Origin: Saccoglossus kowalevskii | Taxonomy: Eukaryota > Hemichordata > Enteropneusta > Harrimaniidae | Assembly (NCBI RefSeq): GCF_000003605.2 | Contig: NW_003140815.1 | Location: 51,835 to 78,366 of the forward strand | Direction: 5' to 3' | Length of the DNA: 26,532 nt | Part shown: positions 1 through 18,859 of the stretch, one piece after another | Layout of the letters: the number at the start of each line of letters is the position of its first letter | Position numbering within the stretch: position 1 is the first letter of the stretch | Made by a program: the position numbers and the translations under genes | Notes under the pieces: generated by a model | Told to the model about the DNA's origin: nothing | Databases searched by the model: none | What the model saw: the letters and a program-made list of their open reading frames with translations, nothing else

Positions 1-299
1 AAAGTTTTGAGTCGCCTTACAAACGAGTGTCCTAAAATAACAACTGTTGTTTTTTTTGGTTTTTTGGCCGCGCACATTTACGCGTAATAAAATGACGGTC
101 GAATTAAGCAAAAGAATCCGCCGCAGATTCAAAACGCTTCTAGGAATGAAATTCAAATGATATGCCACACCAAACCACCTTCATTCAAATCTTGGATGTA
201 TTAAGGTTGATAAATATACCAAGTGAAGCGGAGATCAATGGAAAATGAATATTATTTCCACAATTTACCACACTAAGAAAGACCACTTACATTTCTGTT

Positions 300-356
300 G
301 TGACGCCTTGAAGATGGAGTGACGTCACACCTCGTCCAACAAGAAGTGACATCACA
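300..356. promoter_or_regulatory. Cluster of CRE/ATF-like sites
   Basis: This holds GTGACGCC, AGTGACGTCACA (318-329, perfect CRE core TGACGTCA) and AGTGACATCACA (345-356) within 57 bp. Such sites bind CREB/ATF bZIP factors in animals. No gene is recognised nearby. Confidence 0.4.
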
Positions 357-794
357 TTACGCACATCAGCCCCGTTGATGGCGCACTATCGCTTGCGTTC
401 CAGCCACAAAGCCTATTGCTTCCGCAATACGTTATATTTATTATAATTAATCGCATGTTTTACACAACTGATGCAATTATGTGCTTAATTATTATCACAG
501 TATGAACTGATAACATTCCGCAATCAGAAGTAAATTTTATAGTCCACAGCATTTGGCACTACACGAACTGATATCTGACAGTAGGTAGTATTAAGTGTGT
601 AAAATATCATTCCTAGACTTCACTGGATGAGTCCCCGGGTGACGAGTGAATGGGTGTCTGGGCATATTAATGACAGACACAATAAACAATGTGACGTCAT
701 AGTATTTAAACTGAGACAGCGTTGTCCTATGGTGTATCGAGATTGTACCAATAAAGCAAGTGCGCGTTTTGGGATTACAATGACTTGACTTCGT

Positions 795-1050
795 ATGATC
801 TGTTTGATGAAGTGAACAGTATTCAGAGGGTTATTAACTGGGCTCTGATACATTAACAAATAAACTGGACTGTGTCTACAACCACCCGTGTAGAGACATC
901 ATAGGGAGACATTTAGGCTGATTAACAACACCTTCAGACTATTTGATTGTATAGTTGCAGTCACTGTGTTGACTCTAGTAATATATGATACCTTAATTAA
1001 CTTTTTGTATGAAATAATTGAGTTCATTTTTTTTATTAGCTGAATCAAAG
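795..1050 (+). repeat. Diverged interspersed repeat, copy A
   Basis: Copy A aligns with the reverse complement of 3860-4085. Best-conserved blocks include GGACTGTGTCTACAACCACC, CTGATTAACAACA and TTGCAGTCACTGT. Copy A has an extra ~18-bp block around 890-915. Identity is about 80% in the core and falls toward 1050. Confidence 0.75.
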
Positions 1051-3859
1051 AGTGAATGGGTCACTGGGGAAATACGCTTTTCATGCGCTAGTATCCGATC
1101 TAGTGCCTTTAGTTAACTGTTTTCAATTAAGTTGAGGAAGAACTTCTTGTCTTATGCAATGTGCAAATTCCCACAGCAGTTTACATGTTATGTACAAGTT
1201 ATGTATATGTATTACCTTTCATGTAATGACGACATTGTATTCGATATTGTGTAATGCTTTGATTTTAGCTACATTGCTTCATAGACTGATGGATTATATA
1301 AATACTACATTATGACAAGCGGTAATCTAAAAAACGCCGCCCTGGCTAAACGCCCGGACAATCGCTCCGGGTAAACAGTTGGATAAAGCATCAATACATC
1401 TATCGTCGTATACTGTTATTCTGATACATTTTACTATTCAGGCGAATTAAAACATTATTGTTTATAATTTTAAATGAGCTAGTAAGCACTAAATTTGCTT
1501 GTTGAACGACTACATATTTTGTTTATGTATGTTTTGATCAAGTTAAAGATAATTGCGCGCTGACATAGGAAGTCTACTTTTTTGAATATTATCAAAAAAA
1601 AGTCGCAAAACCAAGTCAAGTATATCTACTTCATGGAACTAAAGTTGCGTGAATTCCAGATCCACCCACAAAACGTATAGTTGTTTCACTGACTATTCGT
1701 GAGAACAGAACTATTGTGATTGAACATGAGTTAAATTATATATCCAACAGTTAAAGTTACCGTCATTAAGTGTTTGTCAGAGTTGAGGTATCACTGATAC
1801 TGTTGATGAGTGGGACTTAATTATGACAACCAAAGTTGGAATAAACCCTTTTTTGTAAATTATATTATATTTACTGAATGAATTGTTCCCGTGAAACCTA
1901 GACACGCGTCTGATGTGAGCATGACACCCATAAAATTCTACTTACACAGATATTTGCATTAGTGATTATTGTCTGATTGCATTCGTTCATTGGTCTTACA
2001 TACTGTCATAGTTTAGTAGTGCGCTCTGACTTTGAGGATTCTAGCTGCTGGTAGACAACACACTCACATAGTGAGTAAAGTAAATCAAACCGCCATACAT
2101 TTACCCATGTGCCACAAGATGTCTGTTTAGTCGACGTTAGTCACAAATATCATGAATATATGGCATAGAGTGTTTATAATAGAATTCTTTTATGCAAACT
2201 CATAAATCGTGCATACATAGTAAATATTGCTAAGAATAAATAAAAATAGTCTTCACTATACTCTCATTTCCAATAAATATTCATTTATTCAATAATCATG
2301 AACCGGAAAGGGCAGTTTTGTCACAGTAAATAATAGAAATTCATTGCAAACTATATCAAGCTGGTAACAACTGAGATGTCGTTATCCTAATGTACGCCGA
2401 AAAAACGGAAATATAAACTTTTGAAAACAAAAGCAAAGAGTGTTGTACTACATTATATTTGACAAAAGAAAACTAATTTTAACTGAGCTGATGATATATA
2501 TTAACGTTTGTAAGCTGCTGTACTACTGAGTTGACTAACTCCAAACTATTACTCTGCCTAACCCACTAGGGTTGAAGGGATTGTTTTCTGTTCTATTCTT
2601 TGTACTGCATGTCTTCACCATACTCTAATTACATTATATAAGTTGCTGCATTATTCAATAATAATGGATGAGTCAGATGTGTCCATTTTTAGACTGCACT
2701 AAAAGAAAGTTAATTATTGAAAATGACCGTAAATGGTGTGACATGTACGGTCTTGATTACATGTTTGGCGGTCTCTGTTTTCCATCTACCATGATGTTTG
2801 CAAAATCTATAGTTTGCCCAAAATCCCACTTTCATTGTCCCATCTCTGTCAAAATTTTAGATTGAATCACTTTTATTCCGATATGATTATGCTATATAAT
2901 ACATTGTTTATAGTACATGGTGGGAGTGTCCTTTTTATTTTTTTGAGTGGATATTATATAACACAATGTTCACTCATGAACCTCGTCACTGAGCTCAAAC
3001 TTTATCATCAGTAATTCGCGAGTGTCTGGGTGTCCTCATCCGGAATAAACTTATTATATATAAATAAACAAAATATTTCTTATCTAGTTTGAATATAGAA
3101 TATTAAATGCCTTAGTTTTGTTTTAAAAAATCACCAGTACACGAGAAAAGTGTCTATAGTGAAACCAGTGAATCATTTGTTCACTAATGTTTGGTGTAAA
3201 TTAACTAAGCATTCGTTTTTGTTTTTTGTTGTTGTTTTGTTTTTTCTTTGTCACAGCTCCCGGAACATCCATTGCGGCGTTCTGGCCCAGCTAAACGTGC
3301 ACGCCTAAAGCAATCACCTATTTTTTTGGATATAGTAATATGTCGAATGTTATAACAAGATGACAAGGTGATTGACGGAGTTTATAAACTACTTATCATC
3401 ATTAACTGAATTGAGAGGAAATGCCTCTGCTTTAACGCATCTTATTTTCAATTATACCGAATTAACCATACGTTGTAAACTCGTTGTCAGTTGTTAGGGT
3501 AAGTGTCAGTTGCATTGCAAAGTAATTAATTTGGTTTTGACATACATTTAAGTGTAAGAATTTGAAACTAGCTTAGCGGACATTACTAAATTGAATGCTA
3601 GTGCTTGAAAAGGTTCATTTCTACAGTCTGTCATCCACTCTTAGATGTATCTGCTAAAGTTAAATACTTTCTTACACGTTTAACCATTATGTAGTTTTAA
3701 AAGTTGTATACTTAGCGTTAACTTGTTTGGAATCTTCTATCATTTTGAAAGCTTCTTCCATATGTCAGTACGTGTCTACTCACCTAAGTACCTGAATTTA
3801 CGTACACCCACGCTATCACCATATAAATTCCATTTTCAATGTTTAATTGAGTAGTAATC

Positions 3860-4085
3860 ACATTCAGCTAATACAATACGAAAAAGTCTATCAAGCTACA
3901 ATATATTACTACAGTCAATACAGTGACTGCAAATATATAATCAATATAGTCCGAAGGTGTTTGTTGTTAATCAGCTTAAATACGTGGGTGGTTGTAGACA
4001 CAGTCCAAGTTATGTGTTAATGTATCAGAGCTCATTTAATAACCCCGTAGCTTAATGTTGACTTCATCAAACTATTCAAACAAAT
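3860..4085 (-). repeat. Diverged interspersed repeat, copy B (inverted)
   Basis: This is the inverted partner of 795-1050, about 2.8 kb away. A possible third, decayed copy lies near 8020-8110, where GGACTGTGTC and a TGCAGTTGCTATACTG-like block reappear in order. Confidence 0.7.
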
Positions 4086-5460
4086 AGGCGTTGGCATATA
4101 CTATATGTGGTTTCTCGACAACTATATTATCTGTGTTGTGAATGCAACAATTGCGATTTAAAATTTGTTGTTGTTATTGTTGACTACATTTTGGCTCGTC
4201 CGCTAACCCTTCGTTCAGCATTTACTAGGAAAGTCCCGTTTTAGTTCCAAGCAGACTGACAAGCTGTGTGTATACATGCGGTTTGTGATTAGAAGTAACA
4301 TGTAATTTACTATATGTACATGAATCAGGTGCAAATTCTGTAGTTCATTGACCCATTCATGTGTTGTCAAGTACACTGTGTCAATATATAACCCACAACG
4401 GCGCTAGATAAACACACCTAAAACTTGCCAAATGTCAAATGCGCAGTTTTACTTCGTTAAATGTTTAGGGTCTCGTCCTCAGTCCCGCGGGTCATTAACT
4501 GCCGATAAATCCGTAGCCGCACTTTAACCATCAATTATATTGACATATAGTGGTGCTTTCAATAACATCATGTAGTTTGAACATATCGTGGCCATGGCGT
4601 GTCAAGACTCGGGGAAGAAACACAAACTTCGCACCAAAAAAATCAGACTATCATTATGTATTTACATTTGCGGGGGATACATCAGTTAAGAATATTGCTT
4701 AAAATAAAATAATCAGTTCCAGTCACATCTAGGGGTCTGAATTCACGTATGTAATTATGGGTAATTATAAACAGCACGTAGTAGAACTTCGGACGGGTTG
4801 TTCATCATTCTCCATGTTTGCGAGCAAGCGATGATTGTGCAGTCGAAAATTCTCAGGTCTATTTTAACAAAATAATGAGCGACCGAGAGCGGAAATAAGA
4901 ACTCCACTTGTCCCCCCATGGTGATGCGTGCCTTGCTGTGACATCGTATTCTCATGTTTTTTTTCTCTTATCAACTCTGTTTGAGTAGAGCGAGTTTAAA
5001 CGATGAAGAATTATAGTTATAAGTAAGACAAAAAGAAAGATGTTTATTAAATTTATCTAACTCGAATATGTTGGTCAAATGTTGATCAGTGTGGTGCATT
5101 CGCAATGAATACGATATCACCGGCTGTTTGCTTTTTAATGCAATGCCATCTACGTATATCAATATACAAACATATTAGAAGCGAGTAGTACACTATAGTA
5201 AATCAAGTGTTAATGTATTACAACTTACTGAACTATGTGTCTTTTGTAGCGGCGCGACGTCCCCAGTAGTCTCTCCTAGACAAAATAAATACAACTAAGA
5301 CAATCCCAAATCCCAAGATCCTGGGATGAGATTTCTCACAAGAGTTGGAAATTTTTTATTTCACACAAGCCGCAGACCCAGGTCACGTGACACATTTTTA
5401 CTTTGCTAAAAAAACACAAAGACTAGGATCGAGTGTCTGACAGACACGCTGCTTATTGTG

Positions 5461-5696
5461 ATCGTAGAAACGAAACGAAACGGGATACAGTTATGAATAT
5501 TTTACGTGTAGGACACTTGTTTTGCTGATTACAGATTTCCGTTTATCTGTAATTAGCGAAACGAGCCATTTACGAATTAAAATATTGTTATTTTCGGCAA
5601 ATATTTTGTAAATATTGTGTGTATAAAACCCATTTACTCTGATTACAATTTATTAATTATTATGTTTGTCATCCCGTTTCGTTTCGTTTCTTCGAT
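5461..5696. mobile_element. MITE-like element with 26-bp terminal inverted repeats
   Basis: The arms 5461-5486 and 5671-5696 are reverse complements with one mismatch in 26. Each holds three GAAAC units followed by GGGAT. The 184-bp interior is AT-rich and has no ORF. Size, TIRs and AT-rich core fit a non-autonomous DNA transposon. I could not identify a target-site duplication, so insertion boundaries are tentative. Confidence 0.6.
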
Positions 5697-7060
5697 TACT
5701 TTCTAAACTAGATTTCCGTAATTTATGCTTGAGCTATTTTATCTATAATTTTGATCATGAATACTCCCAAATTAATCATTATGCAGGTCCTGTGTATAGT
5801 CGAGCGGAGCGACGTCACTGAACGTTCTATGTGGCTAAAGCGCGATTCAATTTATATGGGCTCTGCGCGAGCTACTGTGGAACACAAGTCGAAGAGGTAA
5901 CTGTGTGACTAGTCTCGTACCTTTAAAGTTAGTAAAAGTTATCTTCTAAGTGAATTACAGTTCCCACTTCTATGCTCTCCACATCACATTCCAATCACTC
6001 ATTCGTCTGCCCCACGTATGGAACAATAATTCAATCGTTCACTCATACTGACTTTGAATATTGCGATTAACGTATGCAATTCATATTATGATGGCAAGTT
6101 TTATTACTTTATCGTATACTCGGCCATACTTTGTATTATTATACTAAGGGTCGTGTTTCCCCTCGATCATACAGTAAAATTTGACTCCGTAATTGTCGAG
6201 TCGTCAAATACTATGCGGCATAAACTATTTATATGAAAACACTACGAACGTTAACAACTCGATTACGGTGTGAATTCGATGTCCAAACAGAAATTACGGC
6301 AGTTTACGTAAAATTTAACTGCACAATATTCCGTATCACATTTCGAGTGTTATAACTATGTGTAACGACTTTTACCCCGACATTCCATTGCACCAGGAAC
6401 ACCCAAACATTCAAAAGTTATTTTGTATCCGATCAGAAACTCCCTAAATTATTACGATAATTATCGACTAAACGTCATAGTTCTTCATTCAATTATGAAG
6501 CGTTACATGAACTCCGATCAGAGCGCGCCTAGTGCTAGCTAGTAGTGTACTCATTTAGCAATATTTGTTCTACAGCACAGATAGACCGTGAAATCGTGTA
6601 AGATGAAAAGGTTATTACACGACAACCCAGTGATATCACGTCGTTTCACCTTTGGTATTTTTCGCTTCACCGAGATCATTGGTACATATAACGCAATATC
6701 ACCGGGATGTCGTGTAATAATGACTAGTTATTATATTGAATATACTCTGGCGTGGTGTTTGTTCATTAGTTGTATGCCATAGTTTTTAATTAATACATGC
6801 TAAATAAATGTCTTTCAAATTTGAGATTAAAGTTGACACAAACAATGTTGTTGTGTCTAGATGTTGACTAATGCATTCGTCATCAAAGCGAGCATAGTGC
6901 CGACCGATTAATAACTAACAATTCTCTTACTTTTAATATTTAACGTAAGAAAATACTATAAATTACAACGTTACATTTGCTTCCATGCTGTTTTTTTTTT
7001 TTATTTGGAGCCCTGTAGGGGAAACTGTTTTACAACGAGAGCGAGATAGATCGATCTCAG

Positions 7061-7066
7061 TATAAG
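7061..7066 (+). promoter_or_regulatory. Possible TATA element of the GH9 gene
   Basis: TATAAG lies 49 bp before the ATG and would place transcription start near 7090. An E-box CACGTG lies at 7102-7107. Both are short motifs that could occur by chance, and the 5' UTR may be spliced. Confidence 0.3.
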
Positions 7067-7114
7067 CGAAGCGAAGAGTCGTGAACACACCACATCGAAT
7101 CACGTGTTCCAAAT

Positions 7115-13992
<6,878 letters not shown>

Positions 13993-15082
13993 CACGTATT
14001 GAAATCCATACTAAATAACAATTATAAATTATTATATCTCAATATCATAACATTATTTTGAAGCCAACTATAGAATTAAACGACGTATAGTCTAGAAAAT
14101 TGAATCACGTGTTTGATTTTGTTTAGTATATGATTCTAATAATATCTCTACTCTCTTGTTTCACGGTCCTCAAGAAGCACTGAACACTGTTTCCACATCT
14201 ATTGTTTTCATCAATGTCGATATTTTGATATTATTTATGAGTTTTTAAAAAAGAAGTTCTACTAGATGTTGTCCTGTATATGCATGATATCTGTTATCAA
14301 CGTTGACATGGATTAAATGATTGTAATGACAGTCTTGAATTCGGCATATCAGAAAGCCTCTCATATAAATTGCGCCCTCATACCACAGCTACAACTCCGA
14401 TGACTTCTCGCTAGAGGTCGCAATTTATACACAACTACTCGTACGATGAGTTCAATTTTAAAATGAATCAATATATACGTAAATATACTAAAGCTAATAC
14501 AAAAAGCAGGGGTTTATTGTATACAGTAAATATAACAAATTACATCATAGTTTACACTTTCGACTCACGAGCGTATAGCTAACATAACTGAAGAGCAACG
14601 AAGAAAAAAAACAATAAACAGACGACTGATAGTCGAACGAGCGAGAGATTGGTATAGGGAGTTATGCAGGCAGGTGAGTCGATAATTCGGTATTTGTCAA
14701 CATTGGCTTAACAAAGTCTGAGTGACGCAATTGCCTTAATCATTACTGTTTTTGAAATATTGAAAAAAAAAGGAACAACAAAGTTTCATTTCAGTAGACC
14801 TCAAACCAGGTTAAGAATGGATTGAAATTTTGAGGTCATTGTGGTCAGTTCTTGGTGGAGCGCGCTGTAATATTTTTAATATAAATGTCAAATAGTTTAT
14901 CAAGAGATCATTTATATTGTTTTTTACTGTGAGTAAAATGTTTGGAGCAAGTATATGTATTGTCTTATTACTGTAACAAAACAACTCGGAATTGTACAAA
15001 GTGTGCCGAAATTTTGCGGGGTATTTTCATCCTATCATATAAGGAAATGCAAATTTCAAATATGCAATGATTACGCGCGTAA
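13993..15082. other. GH9 3' flank
   Basis: AT-rich DNA with possible poly(A) signals. Nothing else was seen. Confidence 0.7.
14075..14080 (+). terminator. Possible poly(A) signal of the GH9 gene
   Basis: ATTAAA lies 82 nt after the stop codon. The first canonical AATAAA is at 14613-14618, over 600 nt downstream, so either could serve. Confidence 0.3.
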
Positions 15083-15121
15083 GCGTCCTTTAATGATGAA
15101 AACAAACATGGCTGCCACCAG

Positions 15122-15268
15122 AGTTTGATCGGACTCGACACAAATAAGTTCGCTGATTCTGTTCCAAACATTTTGGATTTCGACATTTCCATGGTGTATC
15201 CTTTGAAGGAAAAGATGTATGCGCGTCGGTCGATACTCCAGCTGTACTGTCTTCGTGCATACTTTGAG
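15122..15268 (+). CDS. Possible coding exon or relic, unassigned
   Basis: The frame is open from 15083 to 15277. If AG at 15120-15121 is the acceptor, the exon has 49 codons and ends FE|GTATTC. It contains TNKFADSVPNILDFDISMVY and PLKEKMYARRSILQLYCLR, with codon use and composition that look coding against AT-rich flanks. Both splice sites are weak: the acceptor has no pyrimidine tract. I do not recognise the family. It could be an exon of a gene spread over 15-18 kb, or a pseudogene fragment. Confidence 0.35.
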
Positions 15269-15472
15269 GTATTCTCGTAATAACCTCGTAGTATTATACT
15301 ACAGGTAAATAAGTGTATTGGCGTGGCCCACAGTGGGAAGTATAGGGGTCTCTCAAACTAGAGATAGTCTAGTCGTGATACTACGTTACCAACCATCCGA
15401 TAGTTTGTAAATAAACGTTACCTCTAGGGAACTCTGACCATTAACATATGTCTCCAGTTACTTGTTATTTAG

Positions 15473-15516
15473 TCTAATGCTCTTGCAACATTGACGTTTT
15501 CAAAGATGAGTGCATC
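15473..15516 (+). CDS. Possible small exon following the 15122 exon
   Basis: Acceptor cagttacttgttatttag and donor GTAAGA flank 44 nt that continue the preceding exon in phase 0, reading SNALATLTFSKMSA plus two bases. The splice sites are better than those of the preceding exon. The short length makes chance plausible. Confidence 0.25.
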
Positions 15517-18142
15517 GTAAGAAACTAGACACTTCCTCCCGGGGCGATAGTTTTGTCACGTACATCCACTATATGTTCATCAAAATCCGCTCTGTCCCAC
15601 ACTTTATTGTAGTCAGTTGATTGTGGTAAAACAATAAAATAAATGTTTCTCTGATTTATTTGTGACATTTGCTCCTTTGCCTTCTGTAACAGACCATTCT
15701 GTTATCAGGTACGACGGGGTGTAGGTTTAGGTTCAGGCTTCTAACTACCACCCCAAGTCTCCAAGGAAGTATTCCAAGCTGTTATGTAATCATTGAGATA
15801 AAAAATATGAAGCTGTACAAAAAAAAAATTACCCACTGGAGGGTGGATTTATTTCTTGTGACCATGTCATTGTAGGTACAACAATCATTTCTCATTCAAG
15901 TGTATATATTTGATTTGTTATGGTAATTTGAAAGTAATATAGTGGTGTTATGCTTCATTCCGTGTCAGGTGACCAGTATTTTCACGCCTGGAATAATAGA
16001 AACACGAAGATATCACAATATGATGTAAAATGTACAACCGACATGAACTCAAAATTAACCAAAAATTAATTGTAGTCGATTAGTGAGTGTTAACAATTAA
16101 ACGTCGTTTTAAAACTCAGATGAGTTGTACCACCGACTGTACCAATGCTTAAACATGTTGGCAACATTATTTGGGAGAATATGTCAAATGCTTGTTGGGC
16201 TTTATCTAAAATGTGATTCTAAGTATGAGCTACTTTTGTGAGGGGGACACGCTGTGTCGATACGTGGTAGTAGGTTGCCAAAATATTCAAACGAAGAGGA
16301 AAAAACATTGGAGTGTACACGGCAGGTGACGGCGAAACTGTGGATGTAAAAGTCGGTGTGTTATATATAGTGTTATGTATGATGCCAACATACCAGTACA
16401 AAATATAAATATGTATTAGAAATAGATCATTTGGTACATAATTGGTACAGAATAATTAGTTTCATAAACATTACCGGAAATCTTCATGAACGTTTTGGCA
16501 CAAACTGAAAATAAACATATTTGCGTTCCATCCTCGGTGTGTGCCGAATTCAGATTGGTTTTTGGATGAATTCACATAAAACTAATATTATATTTAGAGT
16601 AAACTCGACAAAAAAACTTAACCATCTGGTTATTCTACTCATTCTTTTGTGCCGCTGTACTCGAGTTGCGTGGAATAATGTATTCTGGAAAAGGATTAAG
16701 GTAATTTAAGTTGATTTGAAAGAAATATCACACTGACTACTTGTAATTCGCTATTTGTTACTTTGTGATGGGCGGAGGCTTAGGCATGTGAATAAACTTA
16801 ACTTTAATGGAATCTGTGTGCCCCGATACGGAATAAAGAAACAAACGTTAAACACGGTCACCAGGATAGCGTTTCTGATGTCTTGAATACATACTTTTCT
16901 CTGCAAGATGTTACTTCACACACCTTTTCACTTTTTTGATTAATTTAATGGTGAATAATCCGAGTACATGTTATATTCTTGTATTTTGCGATTCTCTCGT
17001 ATTTTTTTCTAGATTTCCATCTTATTATCAATTTCCAACATCTTCACAGCAATATCTCGATCCCGGGCTCAATATCTCCTAGTTATGGGGTATATTTTTC
17101 CCAACGTTTTCCGTAGTACATATACAGACTAGCCTTAACATTCAAAGGGTGTATTGGCAGATTTGATGAGCTTAAATACAATAACAATACAATAATTGGT
17201 GTCAGTCATGTGTTTTGTGGTTCTTATACGACTTTTGTGTAAAAATATTTCCGCTTTCTGTCTGGCTCGTTCCAGAACGATCAGGTGGGGGTTTCGGTAC
17301 GTGCTTGCTAACACGTGCGAAAAGCATTAATATTAATGAACTAATTATTCCGGGAACCAATTATGAATGATCTGCCTCAAATACATATTTATATTTTATA
17401 CTGGTATGCTGGTATCATGCATAAAACAACAAAGCATATACTATATATAACACACCGACATCTACATACTGAGTTTTGACGTCTTCGTGTGCGCTCAACT
17501 GATTCGGGAATTCCGTGAAATCTCCTGTATAATATTACATGGATGGAGTGGAATTCCCGGTGTCGATGAATTAGCCAAAAAGTGAAATATCAATGTTAAT
17601 GAAATGTGTCGCATTCGTCGATTCAACTTGTTACTGTTATTCAATACTCTGTTTATCATCGGAAACACTGGTCATAATTTACTGTATTAGGGAAACGCTA
17701 AATACCTGAATGGTAAAATCTGTCTCCGATAGTTTAAGTTATCGTGTTTTTGTGGATTTATATAGTTTCGTTTGGCTCATTGAAATTACTGATTTTTACT
17801 TACATTTTAAATCGTTCTACCCTCCTCCGTTTTTTCAGCGTGTCCTGTTACAACACATCTCATATACAGAAGCATATTTTATATTAAGTGTTTTTCCAAC
17901 TTTTTTAATTAGTGGTACAACTAACTTGATTCTTAAAATGGTATGGCAGCTGCTCCGTCTTTATTTGTTTTGCTAATATATGATCGACGACTTTTAACAC
18001 TCACTTATTAAATGAAGTTGACCAGGATCGGTTGTATATTTTTGAAGTTGACTGGAAACTAGATCTAGTACGTGAATGTAATCAAATATCGGTGAAATAC
18101 GCTATTTTAATTTGAATTAATATTAGTAAAATTAGTTGATGA
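15517..18142. other. AT-rich interval between the unassigned coding-like stretches
   Basis: It contains the uninterrupted dispersed repeat (16917-17011) and two strong-looking acceptors (tttttttctag at 17012, ccgttttttcag at 17839) whose downstream frames close quickly. No exon could be supported. Confidence 0.55.
16917..17011 (+). repeat. Dispersed repeat, uninterrupted copy
   Basis: It shares CACACACCTTTTCAC and then TATATTCTTGTATTTTGCGA with 18366-18604 in the same orientation, but lacks the 142 bp present there. Confidence 0.6.
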
Positions 18143-18157
18143 AAGGGCATTTTTAAG

Positions 18158-18319
18158 GTAACAACCTTCCGCGAGAATTACGACCGAGTGGTGGAAATCG
18201 ACAAGCGGGAGTTGCAAAACTTGACCGCTTTTTGGACTGAGTTCTGTTTATCCGAACGCTTGGCTCAGTTCAGATCGATTGTTGAAAAAAACGAATTCAA
18301 AAAAATAATACATATTTAA
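18158..18319 (+). CDS. Possible terminal coding exon or relic, unassigned
   Basis: The frame is open from 18143 to TAA at 18317-18319. From a possible acceptor (tttttaag) it reads VTTFRENYDRVVEIDKRELQ and then NLTAFWTEFCLSERLAQFRS, ending KKIIHI. Composition and amphipathic charge pattern look like real protein, not random AT-rich translation. There is no ATG, so it would be a 3' exon or a pseudogene remnant. I do not recognise it. Whether it belongs with the 15122 and 15473 candidates is unknown. Confidence 0.35.
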   Translation, partial: VTTFRENYDRVVEIDKRELQNLTAFWTEFCLSERLAQFRSIVEKNEFKKIIHI

Positions 18320-18365
18320 TATCAATACAACATATAATAAATGTTTACCCTGTAAGTTATTATTA

Positions 18366-18604
18366 CACACACCTTTTCACATAGACTTGGTTGTAGCCTC
18401 TGCGCTACTGCCGAAGAACGCCCAGCGAGCCTGAGCCACGGAGTGCAGTACTCAGGCTGACAAATAGGAACGAAAACAATATACGCGAGGAACTGAGGCT
18501 TAAAATATAGATTTCTTCTCACTTTATCGATTTATTTTTATGGCGAATAAATCCGAAAACATGCTATATTCTTGTATTTTGCGACTTGCTAGTATTTTTC
18601 CTTC
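18366..18604 (+). repeat. Dispersed repeat, copy interrupted by an insertion
   Basis: The left part (to 18380) and the right part (from 18523) match 16917-17011. The intervening 18381-18522 is absent from that copy. Confidence 0.55.
18381..18522. mobile_element. Candidate 142-bp insertion with near 7-bp duplication
   Basis: It is flanked by TTTTCAC (18374-18380) and TTCTCAC (18516-18522), one mismatch in seven, as expected for an ageing target-site duplication. The insert is GC-richer than its surroundings and contains the stem AGCCTGAG/CTCAGGCT (18428-18435 and 18451-18458). No coding capacity is evident. Confidence 0.4.
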
Positions 18605-18791
18605 GGGGGTGATGCATTTGCACGATTGGGTGTTTACATCACGCCCTCTCGGACGACAACATACATGTTGCCCCCGTTTCCTAATTAACTAGATCACTAT
18701 TAGTGGTATCAATTATGTCAGATACACATGCGCCCGATGATTTAAAAAAATGGAACGACTTTACCAACGCGTAATTTTTGTAGAGGGATGC

Positions 18792-18805
18792 GGGGGGGGG
18801 GGGGG
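18792..18805 (+). repeat. G14 homopolymer tract
   Basis: Fourteen consecutive G on the + strand, next to copy 2 of the 346-bp repeat. Exact length is prone to sequencing error. Confidence 0.85.
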
Positions 18806-18859
18806 TCGACTGTGTCAAATTATTTTCGTGTTCAATGTCAAAAGTAATCATATTATAAA

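Larger units (their letters stand above)
1..7114. other. Region upstream of GH9 without recognisable genes
   Basis: Apart from the repeats and CRE-like sites listed separately, this is AT-rich non-coding DNA. A GC-rich patch at 1334-1372 has a small hairpin (CCCGGA/TCCGGG). A T/G-rich low-complexity tract lies at 3214-3255. Open frames here lack conserved residues or splice support. Confidence 0.7.

Noticed and set aside
2668-2865. Cys-containing 65-residue open frame
   Set aside because: No signal peptide, family pattern or splice support; composition matches random AT-rich translation.
4594-4689. 31-codon frame with good start context (GCCATGG)
   Set aside because: Too short, no donor site and no recognisable product.
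17710-17976. 88-residue hydrophobic open frame
   Set aside because: Rich in Phe/Leu/Ile as expected from T-rich DNA; no conserved motif or coding bias.
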